A stretch of 64,000 bases of DNA, taken from the NCBI GenBank assembly GCA_963731625.1, contig CAVSWH010000022.1, forward strand, positions 124,001-188,000, in the 5' to 3' direction. Shown here one piece after another: positions 50,484-58,481 of the stretch; the first letter of the stretch is position 1, and the number at the start of each line of letters is the position of its first letter. Under the pieces are notes generated by a model. That model ran no database searches. It was not told the origin of the DNA and saw only the letters and a list, made by a program, of their open reading frames with translations. Both the position numbers and the translations under genes were made by a program. This DNA comes from PALSA-555 sp963731625. Lineage in GTDB: Bacteria; Actinomycetota; Acidimicrobiia; IMCC26256; PALSA-555.

Positions 50484-53120
50484 ATGGCGTTGCAAACGCC
50501 TGCCGGGCCATGGACGAATCGGCTGCGGGCACGGTTGCTGGGGCCCAACCAAGCGGCCGTGATCGTCGTCGCGCCCGCGCTGGTGCTCGGCCGACAGGCC
50601 GGGCTCGTGGCGAACGTCCCGATCTGGATCCTGATCGGCCTGCTCGTCGGGGCGCAGCTCGCGACGGCGCTCGCGTACGCGGTCTGGCCGGGCGCCGAGG
50701 TCGGCTGGCGGCTCTTCCTGCGCGCGGGCGTCCAGCTCCTCACGATCAGCGTCGTCATCTACGCGATCGGATGGGGCCCGACGCTCGCGGTCGGCCTGAT
50801 GTTCGGCGTCGCCGACAACATGCAGGCGTCGGGGTCGAAGGCCACGCTGGCGTGCATCGTCTGGAGCGTCGTCGGTCTCGGCGCGGGCGAGCTCGCCATC
50901 GCGGTCGGCCTCTCGCCGACGCTCGTCAGCCAGCCGCTCGTCCACGGGCTCGCCGCGCTCGCCGCGATGGGGCTCGCTTTCACGATCGCGCTGCTCGGGC
51001 GCAGCACGGGCGCCAAGGAGAAGGCGGAAGTGGAGCTCCGACGAAGCGACGAGCGCTTCAAGGCGCTGGTCCAGCACGCCTCCGACGTGATCATGGTCGT
51101 GAACCGGACGGGGACCATCGAGTACGTGAGCCCGGCGTTCGAGCGCCTGCTCGGCTACCGGCCGAACGACGCGGTCGGCTCGACGGCGATGGATCTGGCG
51201 CATCCCGACGACGTCGACGCGGCCCGACGAGCGATCGGCACCGTGCAGGACGCGACCGGTGCCGCCGCCCGGATGGAGGTGCGGATCCGCGAGCAGTCCG
51301 GCGCGTGGCGCTGGTTCGACGCGAGCGTGATGAACCTGGTCTCCGACCCGGGTGTCGCGGGCGTCGTGGTGAACCTGCGCGACATCAGCGAGCGGATGCG
51401 TGCCCAAGACGAGCTCCGTGAGGCGGAGCAGCGCTTCCGCGGCGCGTTCGAGGACGCCCCGATCGGCATGGCCCTCACCGACCGCGACGGTCGGCTCTTC
51501 CGAGTCAACCGGGCACTGGCCGACATGCTCGGCTACCAGCCTCACGAGCTGCGAGGCATGAACGTCACCGACATCACCCACGCCGAGGACCGCGAGGCGA
51601 GCCGGCGCCAGCTGTCCGGGCTGGTCGAGGGCGACGCCCCCGGCTTCCAGATCGAGAAGCGCTACGTGCACAAGGACGGCCACGCCCTGTGGGTCTCGAT
51701 CAGCGTGTCGGTCGTGCGCGACGCCGACGGCGAGCCGGCCTACACGATCGGCCAGATCGAGGACATCACGGAGCGGAAGGCGACCGCCGAGCGCCTGGCG
51801 CACGCCGCGATCCACGACCCGCTCACCGGCCTCCCGAACCGGGTCCTGTTCGTCGACCGGCTGGCTCGTGCCCTCGTCCGCGCGCGTCGACACGACCACA
51901 AGGTGGGCGTGATCTTCCTCGACCTGGACCGGTTCAAGGTCGTGAACGACAGCCTGGGGCACGCGACGGGTGACCAGCTGCTCAAGGCGATCAGCGAGCG
52001 GCTGCTCGCGGCGCTGCGACCCGAGGACACGGTCGCGCGCTTCGGCGGCGACGAGTTCGTCGTGCTCTGCGAGGACGTCCCCGACGAGGCAACCGTGCGG
52101 CACGTCGCGCAGCGCATCGAGGCCACGATCTCGAGCCCGACGGTCATCTCGCGGCGCGAGATCTTCGTCACCGCCAGCATCGGCGTCGTCGTGTCGGGGC
52201 CGAGCGCCGCGTCGCCCGAGACGCTGCTGCGCGACGCCGACGCCGCGATGTACGGGGCGAAGGGACAGGGGAGGGCACGGATCGAGTGCTTCGACCGCCA
52301 GACCCACCAGCGCTCGGTCGAGGCGCTCGAGCTCGAGGCGGACCTGCACCGCGTCGTCGAGCGCGAGGAGCTGCGCGTCCACTACCAGCCGATCGTGGAC
52401 CTCGTGACGGGGCGGGTGAGCGGCTTCGAGGCGCTCATCCGGTGGATGCACCCGACGCGCGGCCTCATCGACCCGCACGAGTTCATCACCCTCGCCGAGG
52501 ACACCGGGCTCATCGTCCCGATCGGCGCGTGGATCCTCGAGGAGGCCTGCCGACAGTCGGCCCACTGGCAGTCGCAGCGGCCCGGCGACGGCCCGTCGCT
52601 GACCATGAGCGTGAACCTCGCGCCGCGCCAGCTCAACGACGCGACCCTCGCAGCGCGGGTGGGACGGATCCTCGACGGGACGGGAATCGACCCGCAGACG
52701 GTTTGGCTCGAGGTGACCGAGGGTGCCTTGAGCCACGCCAAGACGTCCATCAAGGCGCTGCAGTCGCTGCGCGACCTCGGCGTGCACCTCGCCGTCGACG
52801 ACTTCGGCACCGGGTACTCGTCGCTCGCCCACCTGAAGGCGTTCCCGGTCGAGGCGCTGAAGATCGACCAGGGATTCGTCGACGGGCTCGGCACCGACCC
52901 GAGCGACACGACGATCGTCGGCGCCGTGGTCGGCCTCGCCCACTCGATGGGGCTCGCCGCAGTCGCTGAGGGCCTCGAGGAGCCTTCGCAGCTCGCCGAG
53001 CTGCGCACCCTCGGCTGCGACTACGCCCAGGGATACCTGTTCGGTGCGCCGCAGCCGGCCACCGCGCTCGGCGACCACCCCGCCGACGATCTGACGGCCT
53101 GGCACACCATCGTCGACTGA
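50484..53120 (+). CDS. Membrane PAS-PAS-GGDEF-EAL cyclic-di-GMP protein
   Basis: An 878-residue signalling protein. Residues about 20-175 contain several membrane helices (IVVAPALVLGRQAGLVANVP, WILIGLLVGAQLATALAYAV), followed by PAS 1 (about 185-300, FKALVQHASDVIMVVNRTGT) and PAS 2 (about 310-425, FEDAPIGMALTDRDGRLF). The diguanylate cyclase domain has an intact GGDEF motif (about 520-524) and the phosphodiesterase domain an intact EAL (649-651) plus DDFGTGYSSL and EVTEGAL. Both activities are therefore possible; which dominates cannot be read from sequence. It would link a sensed signal to c-di-GMP levels. Start ATG 50484 is an estimate. Confidence 0.93.
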   Translation: MALQTPAGPWTNRLRARLLGPNQAAVIVVAPALVLGRQAGLVANVPIWILIGLLVGAQLATALAYAVWPGAEVGWRLFLRAGVQLLTISVVIYAIGWGPTLAVGLMFGVADNMQASGSKATLACIVWSVVGLGAGELAIAVGLSPTLVSQPLVHGLAALAAMGLAFTIALLGRSTGAKEKAEVELRRSDERFKALVQHASDVIMVVNRTGTIEYVSPAFERLLGYRPNDAVGSTAMDLAHPDDVDAARRAIGTVQDATGAAARMEVRIREQSGAWRWFDASVMNLVSDPGVAGVVVNLRDISERMRAQDELREAEQRFRGAFEDAPIGMALTDRDGRLFRVNRALADMLGYQPHELRGMNVTDITHAEDREASRRQLSGLVEGDAPGFQIEKRYVHKDGHALWVSISVSVVRDADGEPAYTIGQIEDITERKATAERLAHAAIHDPLTGLPNRVLFVDRLARALVRARRHDHKVGVIFLDLDRFKVVNDSLGHATGDQLLKAISERLLAALRPEDTVARFGGDEFVVLCEDVPDEATVRHVAQRIEATISSPTVISRREIFVTASIGVVVSGPSAASPETLLRDADAAMYGAKGQGRARIECFDRQTHQRSVEALELEADLHRVVEREELRVHYQPIVDLVTGRVSGFEALIRWMHPTRGLIDPHEFITLAEDTGLIVPIGAWILEEACRQSAHWQSQRPGDGPSLTMSVNLAPRQLNDATLAARVGRILDGTGIDPQTVWLEVTEGALSHAKTSIKALQSLRDLGVHLAVDDFGTGYSSLAHLKAFPVEALKIDQGFVDGLGTDPSDTTIVGAVVGLAHSMGLAAVAEGLEEPSQLAELRTLGCDYAQGYLFGAPQPATALGDHPADDLTAWHTIVD

Positions 53121-53137
53121 CGCGGGGCGCGCCCGGG

Positions 53138-53656
53138 TCACCAGCCGACGTGGCCGTCGACGAGCTCGCGCAAGAGATCGGCGTGTCCGTTGTGGCGGGC
53201 GTACTCCTCGATCATGTGGACGTAGATCCACCGGAGGCTGCAGGGCTGCCCGTCCCGGATCCCGGTGTCGTCCAGGGCGTGTGCCGCCGCCGCATGCCGG
53301 CTCGCGTCGCACTCGGCCTGCCACGCCGCTTTGTCGGCTGGCCAGTCCGCGTGGTCGAGGGGGACGAGCTCGCTGTCGTCGACGTCGTCGTCGATCCAGA
53401 TCCAGGGGGCGTCCGCGTCGCACAGCAGCGCGCGGCGGAACCAGTTTCGCTCCACCTCGGCCATGTGGCGGATCAAGCCGTGAAGGGACAGCTTCGACGT
53501 GGCGACGGGCCGGCGCCGGCGCGCCACGTCGTCGAGCCCCTCGCATTTGAGCAGCAGCGTCGTGCGATGGAACTCGAGCCAGGCCTCGAGCATCGCCCGC
53601 TCGTCGAGCATGTACGGCGGCTCGGTTCGTCGAGGATCGGACAGATCGTCGACCAT
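53138..53656 (-). CDS. DinB-superfamily protein (DUF664)
   Basis: A 172-residue four-helix-bundle protein. The DUF664 pattern is visible: SKLSLHGLIRHMAEVERNWFRR, then WAECDASRH-like (WQAECDASRHAAAAH) and SLRWIYVHMIEEYARHNGHA, which supplies the three metal-binding His residues. Relatives are thiol-dependent S-transferases of actinobacteria. It starts 1 bp after the VOC gene stop and is convergent with the GGDEF-EAL gene. Confidence 0.86.
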   Translation of the reverse strand: MVDDLSDPRRTEPPYMLDERAMLEAWLEFHRTTLLLKCEGLDDVARRRRPVATSKLSLHGLIRHMAEVERNWFRRALLCDADAPWIWIDDDVDDSELVPLDHADWPADKAAWQAECDASRHAAAAHALDDTGIRDGQPCSLRWIYVHMIEEYARHNGHADLLRELVDGHVGW

Positions 53657-53657
53657 G

Positions 53658-54029
53658 TCAGGCGATGGCGAAGTGCGGGTTGAAGATGAACCCGACGATC
53701 GGGCCGTCCGGCGCGCGGACCGTCGCCGTGACGATGTCGTCGCCGACCTCGCTGGCCGGTGCGTGGATCGACGCGCCGGCCGCAACCGCGGCGTCGACCG
53801 CACGCGCGACGTCGCTCACACCCCAGTAGGTCAGCGCCCCGTCGGCCGGGTCGGCCGTCGGGAGCAGCCCGAGCTCGTAGCCGGCGAGGTTGAACCCGAC
53901 GTAGAAGGGCTCGTCGAAGTACGGCGGGAAGCCGAGCAGCGACGACCACCACGCCGTCGCCGCCGCGAGGTCCGGCGCCGGGTAGATGACCGTGCGCAGT
54001 CCCTCGAGCGAGATCGACACGCCGGCCAT
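53658..54029 (-). CDS. VOC-family (glyoxalase/bleomycin-resistance-like) protein
   Basis: A 123-residue single-module vicinal-oxygen-chelate protein: YPAPDLAAATAWWSSLLGFPPYF at the start, GVSDVARAVDAAVAAGASI in the middle and DPDG-like APDGPIVGFIFNP at the end. Whether it binds a metal or only a ligand is unclear. It is the first gene of a two-gene unit with the DinB protein. Confidence 0.82.
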   Translation of the reverse strand: MAGVSISLEGLRTVIYPAPDLAAATAWWSSLLGFPPYFDEPFYVGFNLAGYELGLLPTADPADGALTYWGVSDVARAVDAAVAAGASIHAPASEVGDDIVTATVRAPDGPIVGFIFNPHFAIA

Positions 54030-54073
54030 GATGACATCTCAACTGCCGGCGGAAGGGGGGCCGATTGCACCGC

Positions 54074-54868
54074 TCAGCCGGGCCGGCGCGCCTCGATGAG
54101 GAAGCGCTCGGCGTGTGCGACGAACGGGCCGCGGGCGCGGACCTGCTCGTGGAGCGCGCCCAGGCGGACGCGGTAGCGGTCGACGGTGAAGCCGGGCACG
54201 ATCCAGGGGACCTTGCGCAGGAAGTGCACGACGGCCCCGACGTCGCCGAACGCGGTGCGCAGTGACGCCTGCCGAACCTCGACCGTCACGAGCCCCGCGC
54301 GTCGGGCCCCAGCGACCGCACGGTCAACGCTGCGGGCGTCGCTGACCGGCTGCGGACCCATCATGAAGTCAGTGAGCTCACGGAGTGACCCCGCCCCCAC
54401 CTGCTGTGAGAGATAGGTCCCGCCCGGCGCGAGCACCCGGGCGATCTCGGCCCAGACCGTCACGGTGGGGTGTCGGCTCACCACGAGGTCGAACGAGGCG
54501 TCGGCGAAGGGCAACCCGGCCGCGTCCGCCGCGGCGACGACGGCGGCGCCGATGCCGCGCAGGTTCTCGCGCGCGACCGCGAGGTTCGGCGGCCACGACT
54601 CGGTCGCGGCGAGGAGGGGCGGCGGGCGTGGGACTTCCGCGAGGACCTCGCCGCCACCGGTCTGGATGTCCAGTGCCGCCGCGGCACGCTCCAGGCGACT
54701 CGCCATCAGCCACGCGTAGCCCCACGGTGGCCGTTCCTCGGTGGCGCGACCCTCGAACCACGAGAAATCCCAGCCCTCGACCGGCACCGACGCGCCCTCG
54801 GTGAGCAGCTGCTCGAGCCTCGCCTCGTCCCGCGGCCCGACCGAGCCGCGGCCACCCCCGGGCGTCAC
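54074..54868 (-). CDS. Class I SAM-dependent methyltransferase-like protein
   Basis: A 264-residue protein whose middle part follows the Rossmann methyltransferase order: ALDIQTGGGEVL (motif I, with DIQTGGG instead of DxGxGxG), NLAVARENL (motif II), LPFADASFDLVVSRHPTV (motif IV) and IARVLAPGGTYLSQQVG. The C-terminus (FVAHAERFLIEARRPG) is typical of rRNA or small-molecule methylases of actinobacteria. The start GTG overlaps the stop of the preceding methyltransferase by 4 bases. Substrate unknown. Confidence 0.78.
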   Translation of the reverse strand: MTPGGGRGSVGPRDEARLEQLLTEGASVPVEGWDFSWFEGRATEERPPWGYAWLMASRLERAAAALDIQTGGGEVLAEVPRPPPLLAATESWPPNLAVARENLRGIGAAVVAAADAAGLPFADASFDLVVSRHPTVTVWAEIARVLAPGGTYLSQQVGAGSLRELTDFMMGPQPVSDARSVDRAVAGARRAGLVTVEVRQASLRTAFGDVGAVVHFLRKVPWIVPGFTVDRYRVRLGALHEQVRARGPFVAHAERFLIEARRPG

Positions 54869-55599
54869 GCGCGCGTCGCGATCGTGATGATCTCGGGGCT
54901 GGCGTCCGTCAGGGGCTGGCCGTCCCAGTCACCGAACTGCTCCACGACGGCGAGCCCGACGGAGGTGAGCGACGACGCGAGCGCCGCGGGGTCGAGGAAC
55001 CGCAGCGTGCTCCAGCTCACCTGCGGTCGCTCCCATCGCGGACCGGCGTAGGTCTGGCTGAAGCGCACGACACCGTCCGTCACGGGGTGGGCGACCTCCG
55101 TCGTCTTGCGAACGGTGGTCCCGTCGGGCGCGACGAACTCGATCGCGCCATCCCGCGTCCAGTGCTCCCACTCGCGCACCGCCGGGTTGCGGGTCTCGAA
55201 CGCGAAGCGACCCGCGTCGGTCAACGCGGCGCGCACCGCGGCGAGCGCGCTGCGCTGCGCCGCGTCGTCGACGAGGACCTGGAACGCGTGACCGGTCATG
55301 ACGACGAGCTCGAAGGGCGCCGCCCAGGTGGCCAATTCGAGGTCGCCCTGGACCCACTCGATGTCCGTCCGCTGCCGGGCGACCGCGAGCATGGCCGCGG
55401 CCGGGTCGAGGCCACAGAGCCTCCCGACGTGTCCGGCTTCGCGCGCCCGGCGGAGCAGCGCACCCGTCCCGCAGCCGACGTCCAGCACCGACGGCGCCGC
55501 CAGGACGAGGGGCAGGTAGAAGCCGAAGTCCTCGCGGCCGGCACACGACCGGTCGTAGAGCTCGGCGAGACTCGGGTCGGCATACAGCCGATCGACCAT
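54865..55599 (-). CDS. Class I SAM-dependent methyltransferase
   Basis: A 244-residue methyltransferase with a clear motif I, VLDVGCGTGALL (38-49), followed by LCGLDPAAAMLAVARQR and FELVVMTGHAFQVL. The C-terminal half is a beta-rich cap (RFAFETRNPAVREWEHWTRD) as in the UbiE/CypM-like group. ATG 55599 has AGGA about 9 bases upstream. It is the first gene of a two-methyltransferase unit. Confidence 0.86.
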   Translation of the reverse strand: MVDRLYADPSLAELYDRSCAGREDFGFYLPLVLAAPSVLDVGCGTGALLRRAREAGHVGRLCGLDPAAAMLAVARQRTDIEWVQGDLELATWAAPFELVVMTGHAFQVLVDDAAQRSALAAVRAALTDAGRFAFETRNPAVREWEHWTRDGAIEFVAPDGTTVRKTTEVAHPVTDGVVRFSQTYAGPRWERPQVSWSTLRFLDPAALASSLTSVGLAVVEQFGDWDGQPLTDASPEIITIATRA

Positions 55600-55693
55600 G
55601 ACGCAGGTCCTGACCAGGGCGGCCCAACGACATGGGTCGTAGCAGCCGTGCCACGAGCCGGCGAACGAGTTCCGTCCGCGTCGACCCCGTGGG

Positions 55694-56410
55694 TCAGACG
55701 CCTCGGGTCGGGGAGACTCCCGGCGCTCGTCCCCGGAGGTCGCCGACGCCGAGGCTCTCGTCGGGCGCTCGCGCGGCCGCGAGCGGGTTCGGGGCCGGTG
55801 GCTGCACGCGGTCGAGCGTGTTGCGGTCGACGTGACGGAAGGGCTCGTCCCGGCCTGGGATGTCGAGGACACCCTCCTCCTCGTAGGACCACGTGTCGTC
55901 GTCATGGACCGTGACGTGGATGCGATAGCTGAGGGTTCGAAACGCCTCGTTGAGGAACGGGTTCGAGAGGATGCCGTAGACCTCCGAGCCGACGGCGGCC
56001 GTGAGCTCGAAGTCCTTCGAGTCGGCGTCCGCCGGTCCGCCGGCGAGGAGCACCTGGGCACGCGGGATCCCGAGGGTGAGCGTGACGACCCTCGCGGCCG
56101 GCTCCCAGAGCCAGTACCCGACCTGGTCGTGGAAGGTCTCGACGTCACCCGGCTTCACGATGTGCGTGTGGTAGCGCAGGCCGTAGAAGAGCTGCGGGCC
56201 GTTCGTCTGCGGGTCGATCGGCTCGGCCACGTACCGCTCCACGAAGACGTCCCGCCCCGTCCCCTCAGCCACCGGATGCTCGTCGGCGCCCTTCGCGCCC
56301 TCCCAGGTCCCGGCCAGCCCCCGGAGGGGCCCCAGCTCAGCCAGCGTGTCCGGATCGCCCTCGGCCTCCGTGTAGATGTCCGGCCCGTACTGCTCCATCG
56401 ATTCGCCCAT
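55694..56410 (-). CDS. Nitrobindin-like heme-binding beta-barrel protein
   Basis: A 238-residue protein of the FABP/nitrobindin-like (DUF1794) family: LGPLRGLAGTWEGAKG near the start, HDQVGYWLWEPAARVVTLTL in the middle and a His-containing RIHVTVHDDDTWSYEEEGVL near the end. Relatives hold a heme via a C-terminal His and react with nitric oxide or peroxynitrite. Two features differ from short nitrobindins: about 40 extra N-terminal residues and a charged C-terminal tail. ATG 56410 has GAGG upstream. Confidence 0.78.
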   Translation of the reverse strand: MGESMEQYGPDIYTEAEGDPDTLAELGPLRGLAGTWEGAKGADEHPVAEGTGRDVFVERYVAEPIDPQTNGPQLFYGLRYHTHIVKPGDVETFHDQVGYWLWEPAARVVTLTLGIPRAQVLLAGGPADADSKDFELTAAVGSEVYGILSNPFLNEAFRTLSYRIHVTVHDDDTWSYEEEGVLDIPGRDEPFRHVDRNTLDRVQPPAPNPLAAARAPDESLGVGDLRGRAPGVSPTRGV

Positions 56411-56861
56411 CGCGACCTCGTCTCGACGCGGGTCGCGATACTCGCAGGTGCCCGCAACCGGCGCTCCAACGTCGGCCGCCGCGCGCCGTCACCCACGGAT
56501 GGGGCATCCCTGGCATTCCTCAGCGGACGCTCCGGTCGTCCCACGACCACGACAGCGGTGAGCCGGGCCCGCCTCCGCCGGCTGCTCCTCGTGCCGATCG
56601 GCACGCGGCTCGGGAGACGGGCCATCGGGACGTTCGAGCGGTCCCTGATCGGCGGGTGGCCGGTGCGCGATCCTGTGCACCGACCGAGGAGCATCCGATA
56701 CCGGGGGCCCACATCGTCGACGTTGCGAGCGCGCGATCGGTCACGTCGGCGCGGGCCGGTGGCGTGACCCGGGAGCCTCGGACGCATCGCCTCGCGGTCG
56801 GGGGCGCGGCGTCGCTGCCCGCGGCTGCGCGGCTTGCCCGCTCGGGTGCGTGGGTGCGGCG
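56411..56861. other. 451-bp divergent intergenic region without a convincing gene
   Basis: This stretch separates the nitrobindin-like gene (minus) from the flavocytochrome gene (plus). It has only overlapping Arg-rich open frames that look like GC noise. It should hold both promoters, but I could not single out reliable boxes or operators. Confidence 0.55.
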
Positions 56862-58190
56862 ATGAAGAATGCGCTGAGTGCGATCAGCTGGGTGAGCCTG
56901 TACTTCGTGCTCTGCCTCGCACCGCTCGTCATCGCGCTGGCGGGGCGTGTTCCCTCCGACCGGCCGTTCCTCGTCGAGTTCTCCGTCGCGCTCGGCTTCG
57001 TCGGGCTCTCCATCATGTGCCTGCAGTTCGCGCTCGTCGCCCGATACAAGTCGGTGGCCGCCCCATTTGGGATCGACGCGCTGATGCGGTTCCACAAACA
57101 GATCACGTGGGTCGCCGTCGTGTTCGTGCTTGGCCATCCGATCTTGTTGTTCATCCAGGACCCCCACAAGTACCTCCCGCTGTTGAACGTGTTCACCGCG
57201 CCGTGGCGGGCTCGGTTCGCGGTCGCGGCGGTCGTCCTCCTGCTCGTGCTGGTTGGCCTGTCGATCTATCGGCTCAAGCTGAAGCTGTCCTATGAGGCCT
57301 GGCAGCTCATGCATGGCCTCCTCGCGATCGGGGTGGTCGTCCTCGCCCTCTTGCACATGAACGGGGTCGGCCGGTACACGGGTGGCTTCGCTCGGCGTTC
57401 GCTCGAAGACCTATATGTGGGTCTGTTGGTCTTCCTGCTGGTCTGGGTCCGGGTGGTGCAGCCGGTGCGACGGCTGCGACGACCGTGGACGCTGGTGAGC
57501 GTGGAGCCGGAGCGAGGTGACAGCGCGACGATGGTCCTCGAGCCCGTTGGTCACGCGGGCTTCGCGTTCGACCCAGGTCAGTTCGCGTGGGTCATCGCCG
57601 GGCGCTCCTCGTTCTCGATCACCCAGCATCCGTTCTCGTTGTCGTCCGCCGGCGACCTCCAGCCTGGCGGGCGGATCGCCGTGACCGTCAAGGCGAACGG
57701 CGACTTCTCGTCGTCGGTGCGCTCGCTCGAACCCGGCATGCGGGTCTACCTCGACGGCCCGCACGGTGTGTTCTCGATGGACCGCTACCAAGCGATGGGG
57801 TACGTGTTCATCGGTGGCGGAGTCGGCATCACACCGCTCATGAGCATGCTGCGCACCATGCACGACCGCAACGACGTCCGTCCGGTCATCCTGTTCTATT
57901 CAAGCCGCCACTGGGACGACGTGACGTTCCGCGAGGAGCTGACGGCCCTCGGCCCCTCGATGCCCAACCTCACCGTGGTCCACGTCCTCAGCCAGCCGCC
58001 TCCTGACTGGACCGGCGAGACCGGTCGCCTCAGCGCCGACACGCTTCGCCGGCACCTTCCCAAACAGTTTCGCCGATTCGAGTACTTCATCTGCGCGTCG
58101 GACCCGATGATGGACGCGATGGAGGACGCCCTGGTTTCGATCGGCGTGCCGTATGCCCGCGTCAACACCGAACGCTTCAACTTCGTATAG
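56862..58190 (+). CDS. Ferric-reductase-like flavocytochrome
   Basis: A 442-residue membrane oxidoreductase. Six helices make a ferric-reductase-like domain with candidate heme ligands in RFHKQITWVAVVFVLGHPIL and QLMHGLLAIGVVVLALLHMN, two His pairs in consecutive helices. An FAD domain follows (TQHPFSLSSAG, about 262-272) and then the NAD-binding domain with FIGGGVGITPLMSML and YFICASDPMM. Electrons would pass from NAD(P)H via FAD and heme across the membrane to an outside acceptor such as ferric iron or oxygen. GTG 56850 is an alternative start. A 29-residue membrane peptide gene follows. Confidence 0.88.
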   Translation: MKNALSAISWVSLYFVLCLAPLVIALAGRVPSDRPFLVEFSVALGFVGLSIMCLQFALVARYKSVAAPFGIDALMRFHKQITWVAVVFVLGHPILLFIQDPHKYLPLLNVFTAPWRARFAVAAVVLLLVLVGLSIYRLKLKLSYEAWQLMHGLLAIGVVVLALLHMNGVGRYTGGFARRSLEDLYVGLLVFLLVWVRVVQPVRRLRRPWTLVSVEPERGDSATMVLEPVGHAGFAFDPGQFAWVIAGRSSFSITQHPFSLSSAGDLQPGGRIAVTVKANGDFSSSVRSLEPGMRVYLDGPHGVFSMDRYQAMGYVFIGGGVGITPLMSMLRTMHDRNDVRPVILFYSSRHWDDVTFREELTALGPSMPNLTVVHVLSQPPPDWTGETGRLSADTLRRHLPKQFRRFEYFICASDPMMDAMEDALVSIGVPYARVNTERFNFV

Positions 58191-58200
58191 GAGCGTCACC

Positions 58201-58290
58201 ATGCGACAGATCTGGGCGACCCGCCTCGTGATCGCGTTCGGCGTCGTCCTCACCGCGGCGTGTCTCGTCTTCGCCGCACTCCGCGCGTGA
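58201..58290 (+). CDS. 29-residue single-helix membrane peptide
   Basis: ATG CGA CAG ATC ... TGA encodes 29 residues: a short basic start (MRQIWATR) and one hydrophobic helix (LVIAFGVVLTAACLVFAALR). AGGAG (58189-58193) stands 7 bases before the ATG and overlaps the flavocytochrome stop codon, a spacing fit for coupled translation. It could be a small accessory subunit of the flavocytochrome, as seen for other membrane redox enzymes. No family is recognised, and its short length means chance cannot be excluded. Confidence 0.5.
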   Translation: MRQIWATRLVIAFGVVLTAACLVFAALRA

Positions 58291-58481
58291 TCGCATGGCG
58301 GCCACCTCGCTTCTGGCCGACCTGATGGCGGTCGACGGCTTCCTGCACTGAACCGGCCCCAAACCCGACGTCAGCGCGGTCGAGGAGAGCCTCGCTTCAT
58401 GCCCTGACCTCTTCACGCGCCGGGTCGAACGAGTCTCCGTATCCATCGCCTGGTTTACTGGTGTGGCCGTAGGGGGTGCTG

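Noticed and set aside
50340..53546. A 1068-codon minus-strand frame opposite the GGDEF-EAL gene
   Set aside because: The opposite strand has intact PAS, GGDEF and EAL motifs, and this frame has none. It is a compositional shadow.
58296..58352. An 18-codon open frame (MAATSLLADLMAVDGFLH) after the 29-residue peptide
   Set aside because: Too short, no ribosome binding site, and no membrane or other recognisable character.
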